Source: Klebsiella sp. RIT-PI-d
GTDB taxonomy: Bacteria; Pseudomonadota; Gammaproteobacteria; Enterobacterales; Enterobacteriaceae
Assembly (NCBI RefSeq): GCF_001187865.1
Contig: NZ_LGIT01000009.1
Span: forward strand, 2,170,001 to 2,234,000
Length of the DNA: 64,000 nucleotides
Reading direction: 5' to 3'
Shown: in pieces, positions 47,454-56,742 of the stretch
How the letters are laid out: each line of letters begins with the position of its first letter
Position numbering within the stretch: position 1 is the stretch's first letter
Made by a program: the position numbers and the translations under genes
The notes under the pieces: model-generated
What the model was told of the DNA's origin: nothing
What the model saw: the letters and a program-made list of their open reading frames with translations, nothing else
Database searches by the model: none

Positions 47454-48185
47454 TTAAGGCTGTTCTTTATGCTTTTGCTCAATCGATGCCAGCACGCCGC
47501 GCAGGATATTCAGCTCCTGGCTTTCCGGGCGGGCGCGGGTAAACAGACGACGCAGCTTATTCATCACCTGGCCAGGATGGCTTTCACGAATGAAGCCGGT
47601 AGCCAGCAGGGTCTGTTCCAGGTGACCGTAGAAGCGTTCCAGATCGTCCACCAGCGGGTACGGGGTTTCAACAGGCTCGGCTTTTTCCTGCGCCTGAGTG
47701 GCAAGCCAGGCCATGCGGACTTCGTAGGAAATAACCTGCACGGCCATCGCCAGATTGAGCGAGCTGTATTCCGGATTGGCGGCAATGGCAACGTGATAGT
47801 GGCATTTTTGCAGTTCATCGTTAGTTAACCCAACGCGCTCGCGGCCAAACACCAGCGCAACCGGCGCATGTTCCGCTTCCGCCACGCTTTTCAACCCGCA
47901 TTCGCGCGGATCGAGCATCGGCCATGGTAGGGTACGTGAACGCGCGCTGGTTCCCACTACCAGGCTACACCCTGCCAGCGCGTCATCCAGCGTTTCAACA
48001 ATATGCGCGTTGCCGATCACATCACTTGCCCCGGCCGCCAGGGCGATGGCCTGCGAGTCAGGTTTGACCAGCGGATTGACCAGCCACAAGTTAGTTAGCC
48101 CCATGGTTTTCATGGCCCGGGCCACAGAACCCATGTTGCCCGTATGGGAGGTTTCTACCAGCACAATTCGAATATTTTGCAGCAT
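47454..48185 (-). CDS. trmJ: tRNA (cytidine/uridine-2'-O)-methyltransferase TrmJ
   Basis: TrmJ methylates the 2'-O of position 32 in several tRNAs. The 243-residue protein is a SPOUT enzyme with [13 protein letters not shown] near the N-terminus, [13 protein letters not shown] and the knot-region [16 protein letters not shown]-terminal helical extension completes it. It is transcribed toward iscR side DNA on the minus strand and is divergent from suhB. Confidence 0.96.
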   Translation of the reverse strand: MLQNIRIVLVETSHTGNMGSVARAMKTMGLTNLWLVNPLVKPDSQAIALAAGASDVIGNAHIVETLDDALAGCSLVVGTSARSRTLPWPMLDPRECGLKSVAEAEHAPVALVFGRERVGLTNDELQKCHYHVAIAANPEYSSLNLAMAVQVISYEVRMAWLATQAQEKAEPVETPYPLVDDLERFYGHLEQTLLATGFIRESHPGQVMNKLRRLFTRARPESQELNILRGVLASIEQKHKEQP

Positions 48186-48231
48186 TGTCTTTCTTCGGTT
48201 AAAGATTATTCAGGCATATTACCATAAACCG

Positions 48232-48260
48232 GAGACATAATCCGAATTCGCTGATATGAT
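48232..48260 (+). promoter_or_regulatory. Candidate suhB promoter
   Basis: GAGACA (48232-48237) and TATGAT (48255-48260) are separated by 17 bp and lie 45 bp upstream of the suhB ATG in the trmJ-suhB divergent gap. Both hexamers differ slightly from consensus. Confidence 0.5.
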
Positions 48261-48304
48261 ATGCGCCGATTTTCCCGTTCTTTAACATCCAGTGAGAGTA
48301 ACCG

Positions 48305-49108
48305 ATGCATCCAATGCTGAATATCGCCGTGCGCGCAGCGCGCAAGGCGGGTAACCTGATTGCCAAACATTACGAAACGCCTGATTCCGTTGAAACCAGC
48401 CAGAAAGGCAGCAATGATTTCGTAACTAACGTCGATAAAGCAGCCGAAGCGCTGATTATCGAAACGATTCGCAAATCTTACCCGCAACACACCATTATCA
48501 CCGAAGAAAGCGGTGAGCACGCTGGCGAAGATCAGGATGTTCAATGGGTTATCGATCCACTGGATGGCACCACCAACTTTATCAAACGTCTGCCGCACTT
48601 CGCGGTTTCTATCGCCGTGCGTATTAAAGGCCGCACTGAAGTGGCGGTGGTTTACGATCCCATGCGCAATGAATTGTTTACTTCCACCCGTGGTCAGGGC
48701 GCGCAGCTGAACGGCTACCGCCTGCGCGGCAGTATTGCTCGCGATTTAGACGGCACGATCATTGCGACGGGCTTCCCGTTCAAGGCCAAACAGCACGCGC
48801 CGGCCTACATGAAAATCATCGGTAAAATGTTCACTGAATGTGCAGATTTCCGCCGCACCGGCTCTGCCGCGCTGGATCTGGCCTATGTTGCTGCTGGCCG
48901 CGTGGACGGTTTCTTTGAAATCGGCCTGAAACCGTGGGATTTCGCCGCAGGCGAACTGCTGGCACGTGAAGCGGGCGCACTGGTTTGCGATTTCACCGGC
49001 GGTCATAACTATATGACAACCGGTAACATCGTTGCCGGTAACCCGCGCGTGGTTAAAGCCATGCTGGCGAATATGCGTGATGAACTGAGCGAAGCGCTGA
49101 AGCGTTAA
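48305..49108 (+). CDS. suhB: Inositol-1-monophosphatase / Nus factor SuhB
   Basis: SuhB has inositol monophosphatase activity and in E. coli is a component of the rRNA antitermination complex. The 267-residue protein matches the usual length. Metal-site motifs are present: EESGEH, DPLDGTTNF and WDFAAGELLAREAG. It stands alone on the plus strand; a stem-loop follows its stop codon. Confidence 0.97.
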   Translation: MHPMLNIAVRAARKAGNLIAKHYETPDSVETSQKGSNDFVTNVDKAAEALIIETIRKSYPQHTIITEESGEHAGEDQDVQWVIDPLDGTTNFIKRLPHFAVSIAVRIKGRTEVAVVYDPMRNELFTSTRGQGAQLNGYRLRGSIARDLDGTIIATGFPFKAKQHAPAYMKIIGKMFTECADFRRTGSAALDLAYVAAGRVDGFFEIGLKPWDFAAGELLAREAGALVCDFTGGHNYMTTGNIVAGNPRVVKAMLANMRDELSEALKR

Positions 49109-49117
49109 CAGCCAGTG

Positions 49118-49138
49118 CGGCCCCTGCTACTGGGGCCG
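49118..49138. terminator. Stem-loop after suhB
   Basis: CGGCCCC (49118-49124) pairs with GGGGCCG (49132-49138) around a 7-nt loop between the convergent suhB and NicO-type genes. The tail TTAAT is a weak U-tract. Confidence 0.5.
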
Positions 49139-49155
49139 TTAATCCTGCAAAAAAG

Positions 49156-50133
49156 TCAGAAAGGACGCAGTCCACGCGTCACAGGCTGGGCACTTAGCCA
49201 CATAATTAGCGCAGCGGCAATCAGTATCGCGCCGCCCGCCAGAGCCAGCGTTGCCCACCCGATCTGCTGCCACAGCACCGGGGCTTTCTTACCGCTAATT
49301 TTGACTGCCAGCGTGCGAAAACTATGCACCAGTAATGCCAGAGAAGAGATCGTTATTGACGTCCCTGCCGCCATTGCCAGCGCAGAAATCATTCCCCAGC
49401 TAAATACGCCGATCACCTTGCTGAACAGCAGAACCATAATAGCTCCCGAGCAGGGACGCATACCCATGGACACCACAATCATCAGCCTTGCCCGCCAGTC
49501 TTCACCGGCCTGCTGCTCGGGTGAAGGAATATGCTGATGGCTACAGCCGCAATGGGCATGATGGTGATGATGCGGCGTAAAGGCGGTAAATACCGGCCTG
49601 CGCAGCAAAGCACGCAGCTTTTTTACCGCCCGGCCGCACAGTAATAGCCCCAGCACGCCCACCAGGGCATAACTCCCTTTCTCAAGCCAGAAGCTGCTGA
49701 GATGCAGCGAACGCGCCGGTAATTGCAGCACGCTAAGGACAATGGTCACCAGCGCAATCGCCACCAGCCCCTGAAGCAGCGATGCCGCCAGCGTCAGGAT
49801 AATGCTCGATTTAAGTCGGGAAGGATGGGTCGCAAGCCAGGTGGTTATCACGATTTTACCGTGCCCCGGTCCCAGCGCGTGCAGCACCCCATAGATAAAG
49901 CTGAACAGCAGCAGTGACGCGCCCGCACGCACTGGATTAACGGCGACTGCCTGGAGCAGCCCGCTCATGCGCTGGTTGACGTCGCGCTGCCAGATAATGC
50001 TTTTCAGCATGATCTGCGGCCAGTTATGCCATAGCCCTATCCCTCCGGCGAGCGCCAGAACGATGAGGAGGAGTAGCGGCCAGAGATGAAACCAGCGAGG
50101 CCCGACACGGGCTGAATTTAAACCGGAGGACAT
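49156..50133 (-). CDS. NicO/RcnA-type nickel-cobalt transporter
   Basis: A 325-residue polytopic membrane protein of the NicO family, which includes the nickel/cobalt exporter RcnA. Family sequence is seen in ALGPGHGKIVITTW (the H-x-x-x-D-like metal region appears as a GPGHGK form), a His-rich cytoplasmic loop (HHHHHAHCGCSHQH, about residues 190-205) and GMRPCSGAIMVLLF. An N-terminal membrane helix precedes. The start overlaps the end of the DUF1007 gene by 16 bp. Direction of transport and metal cannot be told from sequence. It occupies the suhB-csiE interval, where E. coli has yfhR. Confidence 0.85.
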   Translation of the reverse strand: MSSGLNSARVGPRWFHLWPLLLLIVLALAGGIGLWHNWPQIMLKSIIWQRDVNQRMSGLLQAVAVNPVRAGASLLLFSFIYGVLHALGPGHGKIVITTWLATHPSRLKSSIILTLAASLLQGLVAIALVTIVLSVLQLPARSLHLSSFWLEKGSYALVGVLGLLLCGRAVKKLRALLRRPVFTAFTPHHHHHAHCGCSHQHIPSPEQQAGEDWRARLMIVVSMGMRPCSGAIMVLLFSKVIGVFSWGMISALAMAAGTSITISSLALLVHSFRTLAVKISGKKAPVLWQQIGWATLALAGGAILIAAALIMWLSAQPVTRGLRPF

Positions 50134-50792
50134 TGTAAAGTCACCTTCTGCGCAAACTGTTGACCCAAATCCATCTCTTCCGGCGGTGCGTCCTCTTTAT
50201 CCAGCGACAGCGCGTAAGCCAGCATTTTCTCGTCCGGCTGCGGGGTATGCAACGCCAGTGTGCACTGAGCCGCGCCGTTATTTGTCATCGTGATATCATT
50301 TTCTGCATCGTAGTGCATATCGACAAAGTAGGTGGGATCGAACGTGGAGAAGGTATACGTTTGCCCGGCCAACGGTTGCGGCGCTGCCAGCGGCAGAACG
50401 AATGTCAGAACCGCTTTATGCCCCTCTCTGGTGAGCTGGTAGGCCGACGGGCGATTAAGGAATTTAACCTTCTGCCCGTTATGCCAGACCTCGGTAAAAT
50501 AGTGCTGTCCCAGCACATTGGCCATCACTTCTGCCGCCAGCTTTTTCCATATTTCCTCTCCCGGCTTCGCGTCGCCCGCATCGTAAAGCAGATCGGCTGA
50601 GGTGATTTCATCCATCGTCCAGCGCATTTTGAGGGCGGTAAACTGTCCGTTTGCGGTCATCACCTGGTTTTGCATTGCGATAAAACTATGGGGGTGCGCT
50701 GCCACAGGTAGTGATAAAAACGTGAAAATGAGCGCCAGGGCGCGCACTTTAACGTTGTGAACAGGCTTCTTACGTGAAAAATTCTGTGACAT
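50118..50792 (-). CDS. DUF1007-family periplasmic protein
   Basis: A 224-residue exported protein of the DUF1007 family, commonly found next to NicO-type metal transporters. I start it at MSQNFSRKKPVHNV (50792); longer starts put charged sequence before the signal peptide, which ends near VAA-HPHSF. The HPHSF motif at the mature N-terminus and YFVDMHYDAENDI are typical. Its 3' end overlaps the transporter start by 16 bp, so the two are co-translated. A role in presenting metal to the transporter is inferred; no activity is known to me. Confidence 0.8.
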   Translation of the reverse strand: MSQNFSRKKPVHNVKVRALALIFTFLSLPVAAHPHSFIAMQNQVMTANGQFTALKMRWTMDEITSADLLYDAGDAKPGEEIWKKLAAEVMANVLGQHYFTEVWHNGQKVKFLNRPSAYQLTREGHKAVLTFVLPLAAPQPLAGQTYTFSTFDPTYFVDMHYDAENDITMTNNGAAQCTLALHTPQPDEKMLAYALSLDKEDAPPEEMDLGQQFAQKVTLQCPPV

Positions 50793-50988
50793 TCCCCAGC
50801 ATTCCTTATGGAAAGACGTCCGGCTGCGCTTTCGCACTGCGATCCTTTGGCTATTCTTATACAAAATCCTTCGCGTTGCATCAGGGGCGTCAATAAACAC
50901 TCCCTGAAACGTACATGATTACCGTGCAGGGGTAAACGCGCGCCGCGCACTTTACCTGCCATCCTGAACCTAACCGTTAACTGGAACC

Positions 50989-52272
50989 ATGCAGATGATG
51001 ACACTTACCGATCCACCATCTGTGCTTTCCAGTCCACAGCGCCGCTGCCAGGTGCTTTTGATGTTGTCTCTGCCGGGGGATACTATTACCGCCGAATCTA
51101 TAGGCAGAGTGAATAACGTAGAGAGTGCCGTGACTCGCCAGGATATCGATGAGGCGAATCATGAGATCCAGCGTTATTACCGCCTCACCATCAATGCGCA
51201 ACCTGACGGTAGCTATCGGATTGAAGGCACGCCTCTTGACCAGCGATTATGCCTGCTGCACTGGCTGCGACGTGCGCTGCGCCTGTGTCCACACTTTATC
51301 GAACAGCATTTTACGCCCGCGCTGAAAACCCAGATGAAAGTTCAGGGTGTTGCGCGCACGCTGTATGATGAGACCAATTTGCAGGCGCTGGTTAATCTCT
51401 GCGCCCGGCGACTTGAGCGGGAATTTGAGTGTCGGGATCGGCATTTTTTACGCCTGTACTTACAATATTGTCTGCTACAGCAGCAGCTGGGGCTATCGCC
51501 CGAGTTTAATCCGGCTCAGCAATTGTGGACCGAAGCGCGGGCTGAGTATCTGGCGACAACCGATGTGATCCGTCACTGGCAGCGCAGAGTGACTCAAACG
51601 CTGCATGCCAATGAACACCTTTTCTTAAGTCTGCTGTTTATGGTGTTAAGAACGCCGGACCCGCAGCGCGATGCCCATCAGCAGGATAGCCGCCTGCGCC
51701 TTATCATTAGACAGCTGATTCATAACTTTCAGCTTCTGGCAGGCCGACAGTTTAGCGATGAACAGGGGCTAAGCCGCCAACTTTATATTCATCTGGTTCA
51801 GGCGCTGGACCGCAGCGTATTCGGCATTGGGATCGATAACAGCCTGCCGGAAGAGGTAAACCAGCTTTACCCACGATTGATGCGTACCACCCGCGAGGCC
51901 CTGCATTGTCTGGAAGAGAATTACGATCTTCAGTTTACCGACAATGAAGCGGGATTAATTGCGGTGATATTCGGTGCATGGCTGATGCAGGAAAACGATC
52001 TGCATGAAAAACAGGTGCTGTTGCTAACCGGGGGCGATCCCGTACTGGAGCAGGATCTGGAGTTGCAGCTGCGTGAGTTAACGCTGTTGCCGCTCAATAT
52101 TAAATATCTGACCCTTCACGCTTTCCAGAAACAGGGGGCGCCTAAAGAAGTGACGTTGGTGGTGACCCCTTATGTCACTACACTGCCGCTGTTTTCTCCG
52201 CCGCTGATCCACGCCGAGCAGCCGCTCAGCGTGAATCAGCGCGAACACATTCAGCAAATGCTGGAAGCGTAA
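50989..52272 (+). CDS. csiE: Stationary-phase-inducible PRD-containing protein CsiE
   Basis: CsiE is a stationary-phase-induced protein of E. coli with unknown function. The 427-residue protein carries PRD-like helical domains typical of BglG-type regulators (about residues 210-330, TRE-AL and DNEAGLIAVIFGAW) but no clear RNA-binding domain. The start may instead be the ATG two codons downstream, which gives the MMTLT form closer to E. coli. Its TAA is directly followed by the hcaT stop on the other strand. Confidence 0.93.
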   Translation: MQMMTLTDPPSVLSSPQRRCQVLLMLSLPGDTITAESIGRVNNVESAVTRQDIDEANHEIQRYYRLTINAQPDGSYRIEGTPLDQRLCLLHWLRRALRLCPHFIEQHFTPALKTQMKVQGVARTLYDETNLQALVNLCARRLEREFECRDRHFLRLYLQYCLLQQQLGLSPEFNPAQQLWTEARAEYLATTDVIRHWQRRVTQTLHANEHLFLSLLFMVLRTPDPQRDAHQQDSRLRLIIRQLIHNFQLLAGRQFSDEQGLSRQLYIHLVQALDRSVFGIGIDNSLPEEVNQLYPRLMRTTREALHCLEENYDLQFTDNEAGLIAVIFGAWLMQENDLHEKQVLLLTGGDPVLEQDLELQLRELTLLPLNIKYLTLHAFQKQGAPKEVTLVVTPYVTTLPLFSPPLIHAEQPLSVNQREHIQQMLEA

Positions 52273-53409
52273 TTACTGCGCCGCCACTCTGGGGCGCAGC
52301 AGCATCGCAGGCAATGCCAGTAGCGCCATGATCCAGAAAACGCCCTGCTGAAAATGTTGATACAGGAAACCGGCAAAAACAGTCATCACCGCAATACTGC
52401 CGCCCATCGCCACTGCTGAATACATCGCCTGTAAACGAATGACCTCCCCGCCCTGTCTGGCTGAGATGTAGCGCATTGCCGCCAGATGGCAGACGGTGAA
52501 GGTACCACAGTGCAGAACTTGCGCCACAATCAGCCACGGTAGCGCTGTAGAGGCGCCCATAATTCCCCAGCGCAGTAGCCCACATACCGCAGAAAGTAGC
52601 AGGAGATCGCGCGCGCTAAACCGGCTAAATACTTTTTTGCTCAGGGCAAATATGACGACTTCCGCGACCACGCCCAGCGACCATAAATAGCCAACCGCAG
52701 AGGCCGAGTATCCGGCCCCCTGCCAGTAAATCGCACTGAAGCCATAATAGGCGGCATGCGCGCCCTGTAAAAAAGAGACGCAGGCCAAAAAACGCCAGTG
52801 CTGCATAACCAGGCCTCGCCATGCGCCCCATCCGGCCGCTTCCTGCTGCCGTTTTTCACCTGCTGGCATCACGGAAGGCCGCAGTAACATGCCGATAAGC
52901 ATTGAGGCCACACCCAGCGTCAGTAGCGCCAGAATGGCCTGATAGTTGTAGAGACTGACCAGTTTGCCGGTGAGTGCAGAGCCAATCACAAAGGCGATAG
53001 ATCCCCACAGCCGCACGCGGCCATAATCCATGGTGATCTGCTTTTGCCAGGTGTTCGCCAGCGCATCGGTAAGCGGAACCAGCGGCGAGAAAAAGAGATT
53101 GAAACCGACCATTACCACCATCAGCCAGGCGACGTGTGTGCCAAACCAGAAGCCTGAGGCAAACACCAGCGTAAGTAGCGCCAGCACGCGGAGCGCCAGA
53201 ATCAGGCGGGAGGGATCGCTGACGCGCGGAGCGATAATCAGACTGCCGAGAAAACGTGCGATAAGCCCGGAGCCGAGCAGTAAACCGATGGTTTCCGGCG
53301 TTAAGCCGGTGCCTTCGAGCCAGACGCTCCAGAAAGGCAGAAAAATGCCGTAGCTAAAAAAGTAGGTGAAATAACTGAGCGCCAGCCAGCGCGTAGAGTG
53401 CAGAGCCAT
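52273..53409 (-). CDS. hcaT: HcaT-type major facilitator transporter
   Basis: A 378-residue MFS transporter equal in family and length to E. coli HcaT, a proposed 3-phenylpropionate permease. I start it at MALHSTRWLALSYFTYF (53409), which has an excellent AGGAGG ribosome-binding site. About twelve membrane segments are visible. The hca dioxygenase genes that accompany it in E. coli are absent from this window, since glyA follows directly, so the physiological substrate is uncertain. Confidence 0.93.
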   Translation of the reverse strand: MALHSTRWLALSYFTYFFSYGIFLPFWSVWLEGTGLTPETIGLLLGSGLIARFLGSLIIAPRVSDPSRLILALRVLALLTLVFASGFWFGTHVAWLMVVMVGFNLFFSPLVPLTDALANTWQKQITMDYGRVRLWGSIAFVIGSALTGKLVSLYNYQAILALLTLGVASMLIGMLLRPSVMPAGEKRQQEAAGWGAWRGLVMQHWRFLACVSFLQGAHAAYYGFSAIYWQGAGYSASAVGYLWSLGVVAEVVIFALSKKVFSRFSARDLLLLSAVCGLLRWGIMGASTALPWLIVAQVLHCGTFTVCHLAAMRYISARQGGEVIRLQAMYSAVAMGGSIAVMTVFAGFLYQHFQQGVFWIMALLALPAMLLRPRVAAQ

Positions 53410-53501
53410 AATCCCCTCCTGATTGGAGGCAACAGTCTGGCGATAAACGTCACGGCTTGCAACGTTAAGCAACATATTATTGACATCACTAAAAGCTGAA
53501 A

Positions 53502-53525
53502 TAAAAAAGGCCGCTCGCGGCGGCC
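53502..53525 (-). terminator. Terminator of glyA
   Basis: GGCCGC (53509-53514) pairs with GCGGCC (53520-53525) around a 5-nt loop. On the minus strand it is followed by TTTTTT. It lies 18 bp after the glyA stop codon. Confidence 0.85.
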
Positions 53526-53542
53526 CTTAAACAGCAAAGTCG

Positions 53543-54796
53543 TTACGCGTAAACCGGGAAACGGGCGCAGATATCCAGTACTTTACCTTTGATGCGCTCA
53601 ATCAGGGCTTCATCATTAATATTGTCCAGGACATCACACATCCAGCCTGCCAGTTCTTTCACTTCCGCTTCTTTAAAGCCGCGGCGAGTAACGGCCGGGG
53701 AACCGATACGAATGCCGGAGGTGACAAACGGGCTTTTCGGATCGTTTGGCACGCTGTTTTTGTTGACGGTGATGTTGGCGCGGCCCAGGGCGGCGTCAGC
53801 TTCTTTACCGGTCAGGTTTTTATCAACCAGATCCAGCAGGAACAGGTGGTTTTCAGTTCCGCCAGAGACCACTTTGTAACCGCGACTCAGGAACACCTCG
53901 ACCATCGCTTTGGCATTTTTCGCAACCTGCTGCTGATAGACCTTGAATTCAGGCTCCATCGCTTCTTTCAGCGCCACCGCTTTCGCTGCGATAACGTGCA
54001 TCAGCGGGCCGCCCTGCGCGCTCGGGAACACGGCAGAGTTCAGCTTCTTATACAGCTCTTCATCGCCGCCTTTCGCCAGGATCAGACCGCCACGTGGGCC
54101 AGCCAGCGTTTTATGGGTGGTGGTGGTGACCACGTGTGCATGCGGAACCGGGTTCGGATAGACGCCTGCCGCAATCAGACCGGCAACGTGAGCCATATCG
54201 ACAAACAGATACGCGCCAATGCTGTCGGCGATTTCACGCATTTTTGCCCAGTCAACGACGCCAGAGTAAGCAGAGAAGCCGCCGATGATCATCTTCGGTT
54301 TATGGGCCTGCGCCTGCTTAGCCATGTCTTCGTAGTCAATTTTACCGGACTCATCAATTCCGTAAGGGATGATGTTGTACAGTTTGCCGGAGAAGTTAAC
54401 CGGAGAGCCGTGCGTCAGGTGGCCGCCCTGTGCCAGGTTCATCCCGAGAACGGTATCGCCAGGCTGCAGCAGCGCGGTGTACACTGCGAAGTTAGCCTGA
54501 GAGCCGGAGTGCGGCTGCACGTTGGCGTAGTCGGCACCAAACAGTTCTTTTGCACGGTCAATCGCCAGTTGTTCAACGATATCAACGTACTCACAACCGC
54601 CGTAATAACGCTTGCCCGGATAACCTTCAGCATATTTATTGGTCAGCTGAGAACCCTGCGCCTGCATGACGCGCGGGCTGGTGTAGTTCTCGGAGGCGAT
54701 CAGTTCGATATGTTCTTCCTGACGTACTTTTTCCTGCTCCATAGCCTGCCACAGCTCGGCATCATAATCGGCAATGTTCATTTCACGCTTTAACAT
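53543..54796 (-). CDS. glyA: Serine hydroxymethyltransferase
   Basis: GlyA interconverts serine and glycine and feeds one-carbon units to folate. The 417-residue PLP enzyme starts at [15 protein letters not shown] (54796), eight bases after GGAG; an ATG two codons earlier is too close to that site. The PLP lysine is in [14 protein letters not shown]. Sequence such as FPSAQGGP is the Salmonella/Citrobacter form rather than the E. coli FPGGQGGP. It is divergent from hmp; PurR- and MetR-like sites lie in between. Confidence 0.98.
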   Translation of the reverse strand: MLKREMNIADYDAELWQAMEQEKVRQEEHIELIASENYTSPRVMQAQGSQLTNKYAEGYPGKRYYGGCEYVDIVEQLAIDRAKELFGADYANVQPHSGSQANFAVYTALLQPGDTVLGMNLAQGGHLTHGSPVNFSGKLYNIIPYGIDESGKIDYEDMAKQAQAHKPKMIIGGFSAYSGVVDWAKMREIADSIGAYLFVDMAHVAGLIAAGVYPNPVPHAHVVTTTTHKTLAGPRGGLILAKGGDEELYKKLNSAVFPSAQGGPLMHVIAAKAVALKEAMEPEFKVYQQQVAKNAKAMVEVFLSRGYKVVSGGTENHLFLLDLVDKNLTGKEADAALGRANITVNKNSVPNDPKSPFVTSGIRIGSPAVTRRGFKEAEVKELAGWMCDVLDNINDEALIERIKGKVLDICARFPVYA

Positions 54797-54843
54797 CCGC
54801 ATCTCCTGACTCAGCTAACAATTAAAATTTGGCAACGGCGGAC

Positions 54844-54966
54844 AGTATAACTGATTGCTATCGTGATAACAGGTCTTGACAAAGGATTTTACGCAAACGA
54901 TTGGCATGCCGTCATATCAGGCTTTATGCGATTAAAAGCTTACCGAAAGCAGTGGAATTCTTTTCA
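54844..54966 (-). promoter_or_regulatory. glyA control region with PurR- and MetR-like sites
   Basis: A -10-like TATACT (54849-54844, minus strand) lies about 48 bp upstream of glyA. ACGCAAACGATTGGCA (54891-54906) matches the purine repressor box well in its left half. TGAA-AAGAA-TTCC (54966-54954, minus strand) differs at one position from the MetR consensus TGAA-N5-TTCA. Regulation of glyA by PurR and MetR is established in E. coli; the site calls here are by eye. Confidence 0.5.
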
Positions 54967-55027
54967 GGTTAAAAATGCGTGTTTTTCAAGTTGCAAAGAA
55001 CCATTTACAACATAAGGGTATTTTTAT

Positions 55028-55050
55028 AAGATTCATTTAAAATACATCTT
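55028..55050 (+). promoter_or_regulatory. NsrR operator upstream of hmp
   Basis: AAGATTCAT-N5-ATACATCTT is a 23-bp dyad matching the NsrR consensus (AAGATGCAT-N5-ATGCATCTT) with one change in each arm. It ends 17 bp before the hmp ATG, the place where NsrR represses hmp in E. coli and Salmonella. It predicts induction by nitric oxide. Confidence 0.85.
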
Positions 55051-55067
55051 ATAAAAAGGAGCCTGCT

Positions 55068-56258
55068 ATGCTTGATACGCAAACTATTGCTACGGTGAAA
55101 GCCACCATTCCCCTGCTGCTGAAAACCGGCCCTAAACTGACCGCCCATTTTTATGACCGCATGTTTGAGCACAATCCGGAACTTAAAGATATTTTCAATA
55201 TGAGTAACCAGCGCAATGGTGACCAGCGTGAAGCGCTGTTCAATGCCATCGCCGCCTACGCCAGCAATATTGATAACCTCCCGGCCCTGCTGCCAGCCGT
55301 CGAAAAAATCGCCCAGAAGCACACCAGTTTTCAGATAAAGCCTGCGCAGTACGATATCGTCGGAAAACACCTGCTGGCGACGCTGGATGAGATGCTTAGT
55401 CCTGGTCAGGAGGTACTTGACGCATGGGGTAAGGCCTACGGTGTGCTGGCGGGTGTATTTATCGATCGTGAAGCACAGCTTTATCAGCAAAATGCCAGTA
55501 AGACGGGTGGCTGGGAAGGAACCCGGGCATTTCGCATCGTCGATAAAACGCCGCGCAGCAGCCTGGTCACCAGTTTTGAATTTGAACCCGTAGACGGAGA
55601 GCCGGTAGCCGATTATCAGCCGGGTCAATATCTTGGCGTCTGGCTGAAGCCGAAGGATTTTGCCTTTCAGGAAATCCGCCAGTATTCACTGACGCGTAAA
55701 GGCGACGGCAAACGCTACCGTATTGCAGTAAAACGCGAAGCGGGCGGTCAGGTTTCCAGCTGGCTGCATAACGAGGCAATCGTGGGTGATGTGGTTTATC
55801 TCACCGCGCCTGCGGGCGATTTTTTTATGCGTGTCGATCCTCAAACGCCGGTGACGCTTATCTCGGCCGGGGTCGGGCAAACGCCAATGCTGGCGATGCT
55901 TGATACGCTCGCTCAGAACAAGCATCCCGCACCGGTCAACTGGTATCACGCCGCCGAAAACGGCGATGTTCATGCGTTTACCGATGAAGTAATGATGCTT
56001 GGCAACGCCTTGCCGAAGTTTACCGCGCACATCTGGTATCGTCTGCCGAGCGAAGCCGATCGTCAGGCGGCCCGATTTAATAGTGAGGGTCTGATGGATC
56101 TGCGCCAGCGTGAAGAGACTCTGAACGATCCGCTCAGTGAGTATTATCTTTGCGGTCCGGTCGCCTTTATGCAATTTGCGGCGCGGCAGTTAGTAGAATC
56201 AGGAATTAGCACAGATCGTATTCATTACGAATGTTTTGGCCCGCATAAAGTTCTTTAA
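55068..56258 (+). CDS. hmp: Flavohaemoglobin (nitric oxide dioxygenase) Hmp
   Basis: Hmp oxidises nitric oxide to nitrate using NAD(P)H and oxygen. The 396-residue protein has an N-terminal globin domain (about residues 1-140, proximal His in AQKHTSFQI), an FAD domain with RQYSLT, and a NAD-binding domain with [11 protein letters not shown] and [16 protein letters not shown] precedes the ATG. It is divergent from glyA and under an NsrR box. Confidence 0.98.
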   Translation: MLDTQTIATVKATIPLLLKTGPKLTAHFYDRMFEHNPELKDIFNMSNQRNGDQREALFNAIAAYASNIDNLPALLPAVEKIAQKHTSFQIKPAQYDIVGKHLLATLDEMLSPGQEVLDAWGKAYGVLAGVFIDREAQLYQQNASKTGGWEGTRAFRIVDKTPRSSLVTSFEFEPVDGEPVADYQPGQYLGVWLKPKDFAFQEIRQYSLTRKGDGKRYRIAVKREAGGQVSSWLHNEAIVGDVVYLTAPAGDFFMRVDPQTPVTLISAGVGQTPMLAMLDTLAQNKHPAPVNWYHAAENGDVHAFTDEVMMLGNALPKFTAHIWYRLPSEADRQAARFNSEGLMDLRQREETLNDPLSEYYLCGPVAFMQFAARQLVESGISTDRIHYECFGPHKVL

Positions 56259-56277
56259 TGCGTTAGCCTGTAGATGC

Positions 56278-56307
56278 GCGAGTCGCCGGACAGCCTTGCC
56301 GACTCGC
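56278..56307. terminator. Dyad between convergent hmp and glnB
   Basis: GCGAGTCG (56278-56285) pairs with CGACTCGC (56300-56307), a perfect 8-bp stem with a 14-nt loop, in the 61-bp gap between the two convergent genes. No U-tract is seen on either strand. Confidence 0.4.
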
Positions 56308-56319
56308 TGCTCAATGATA

Positions 56320-56712
<393 letters not shown>

Positions 56713-56742
56713 TCATATCTCAATATTGAAAAGCGCGACAAA

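Noticed and set aside
53846-54793. A 315-codon open frame opposite glyA
   Set aside because: It is explained by the codon bias of glyA; no recognisable protein features.
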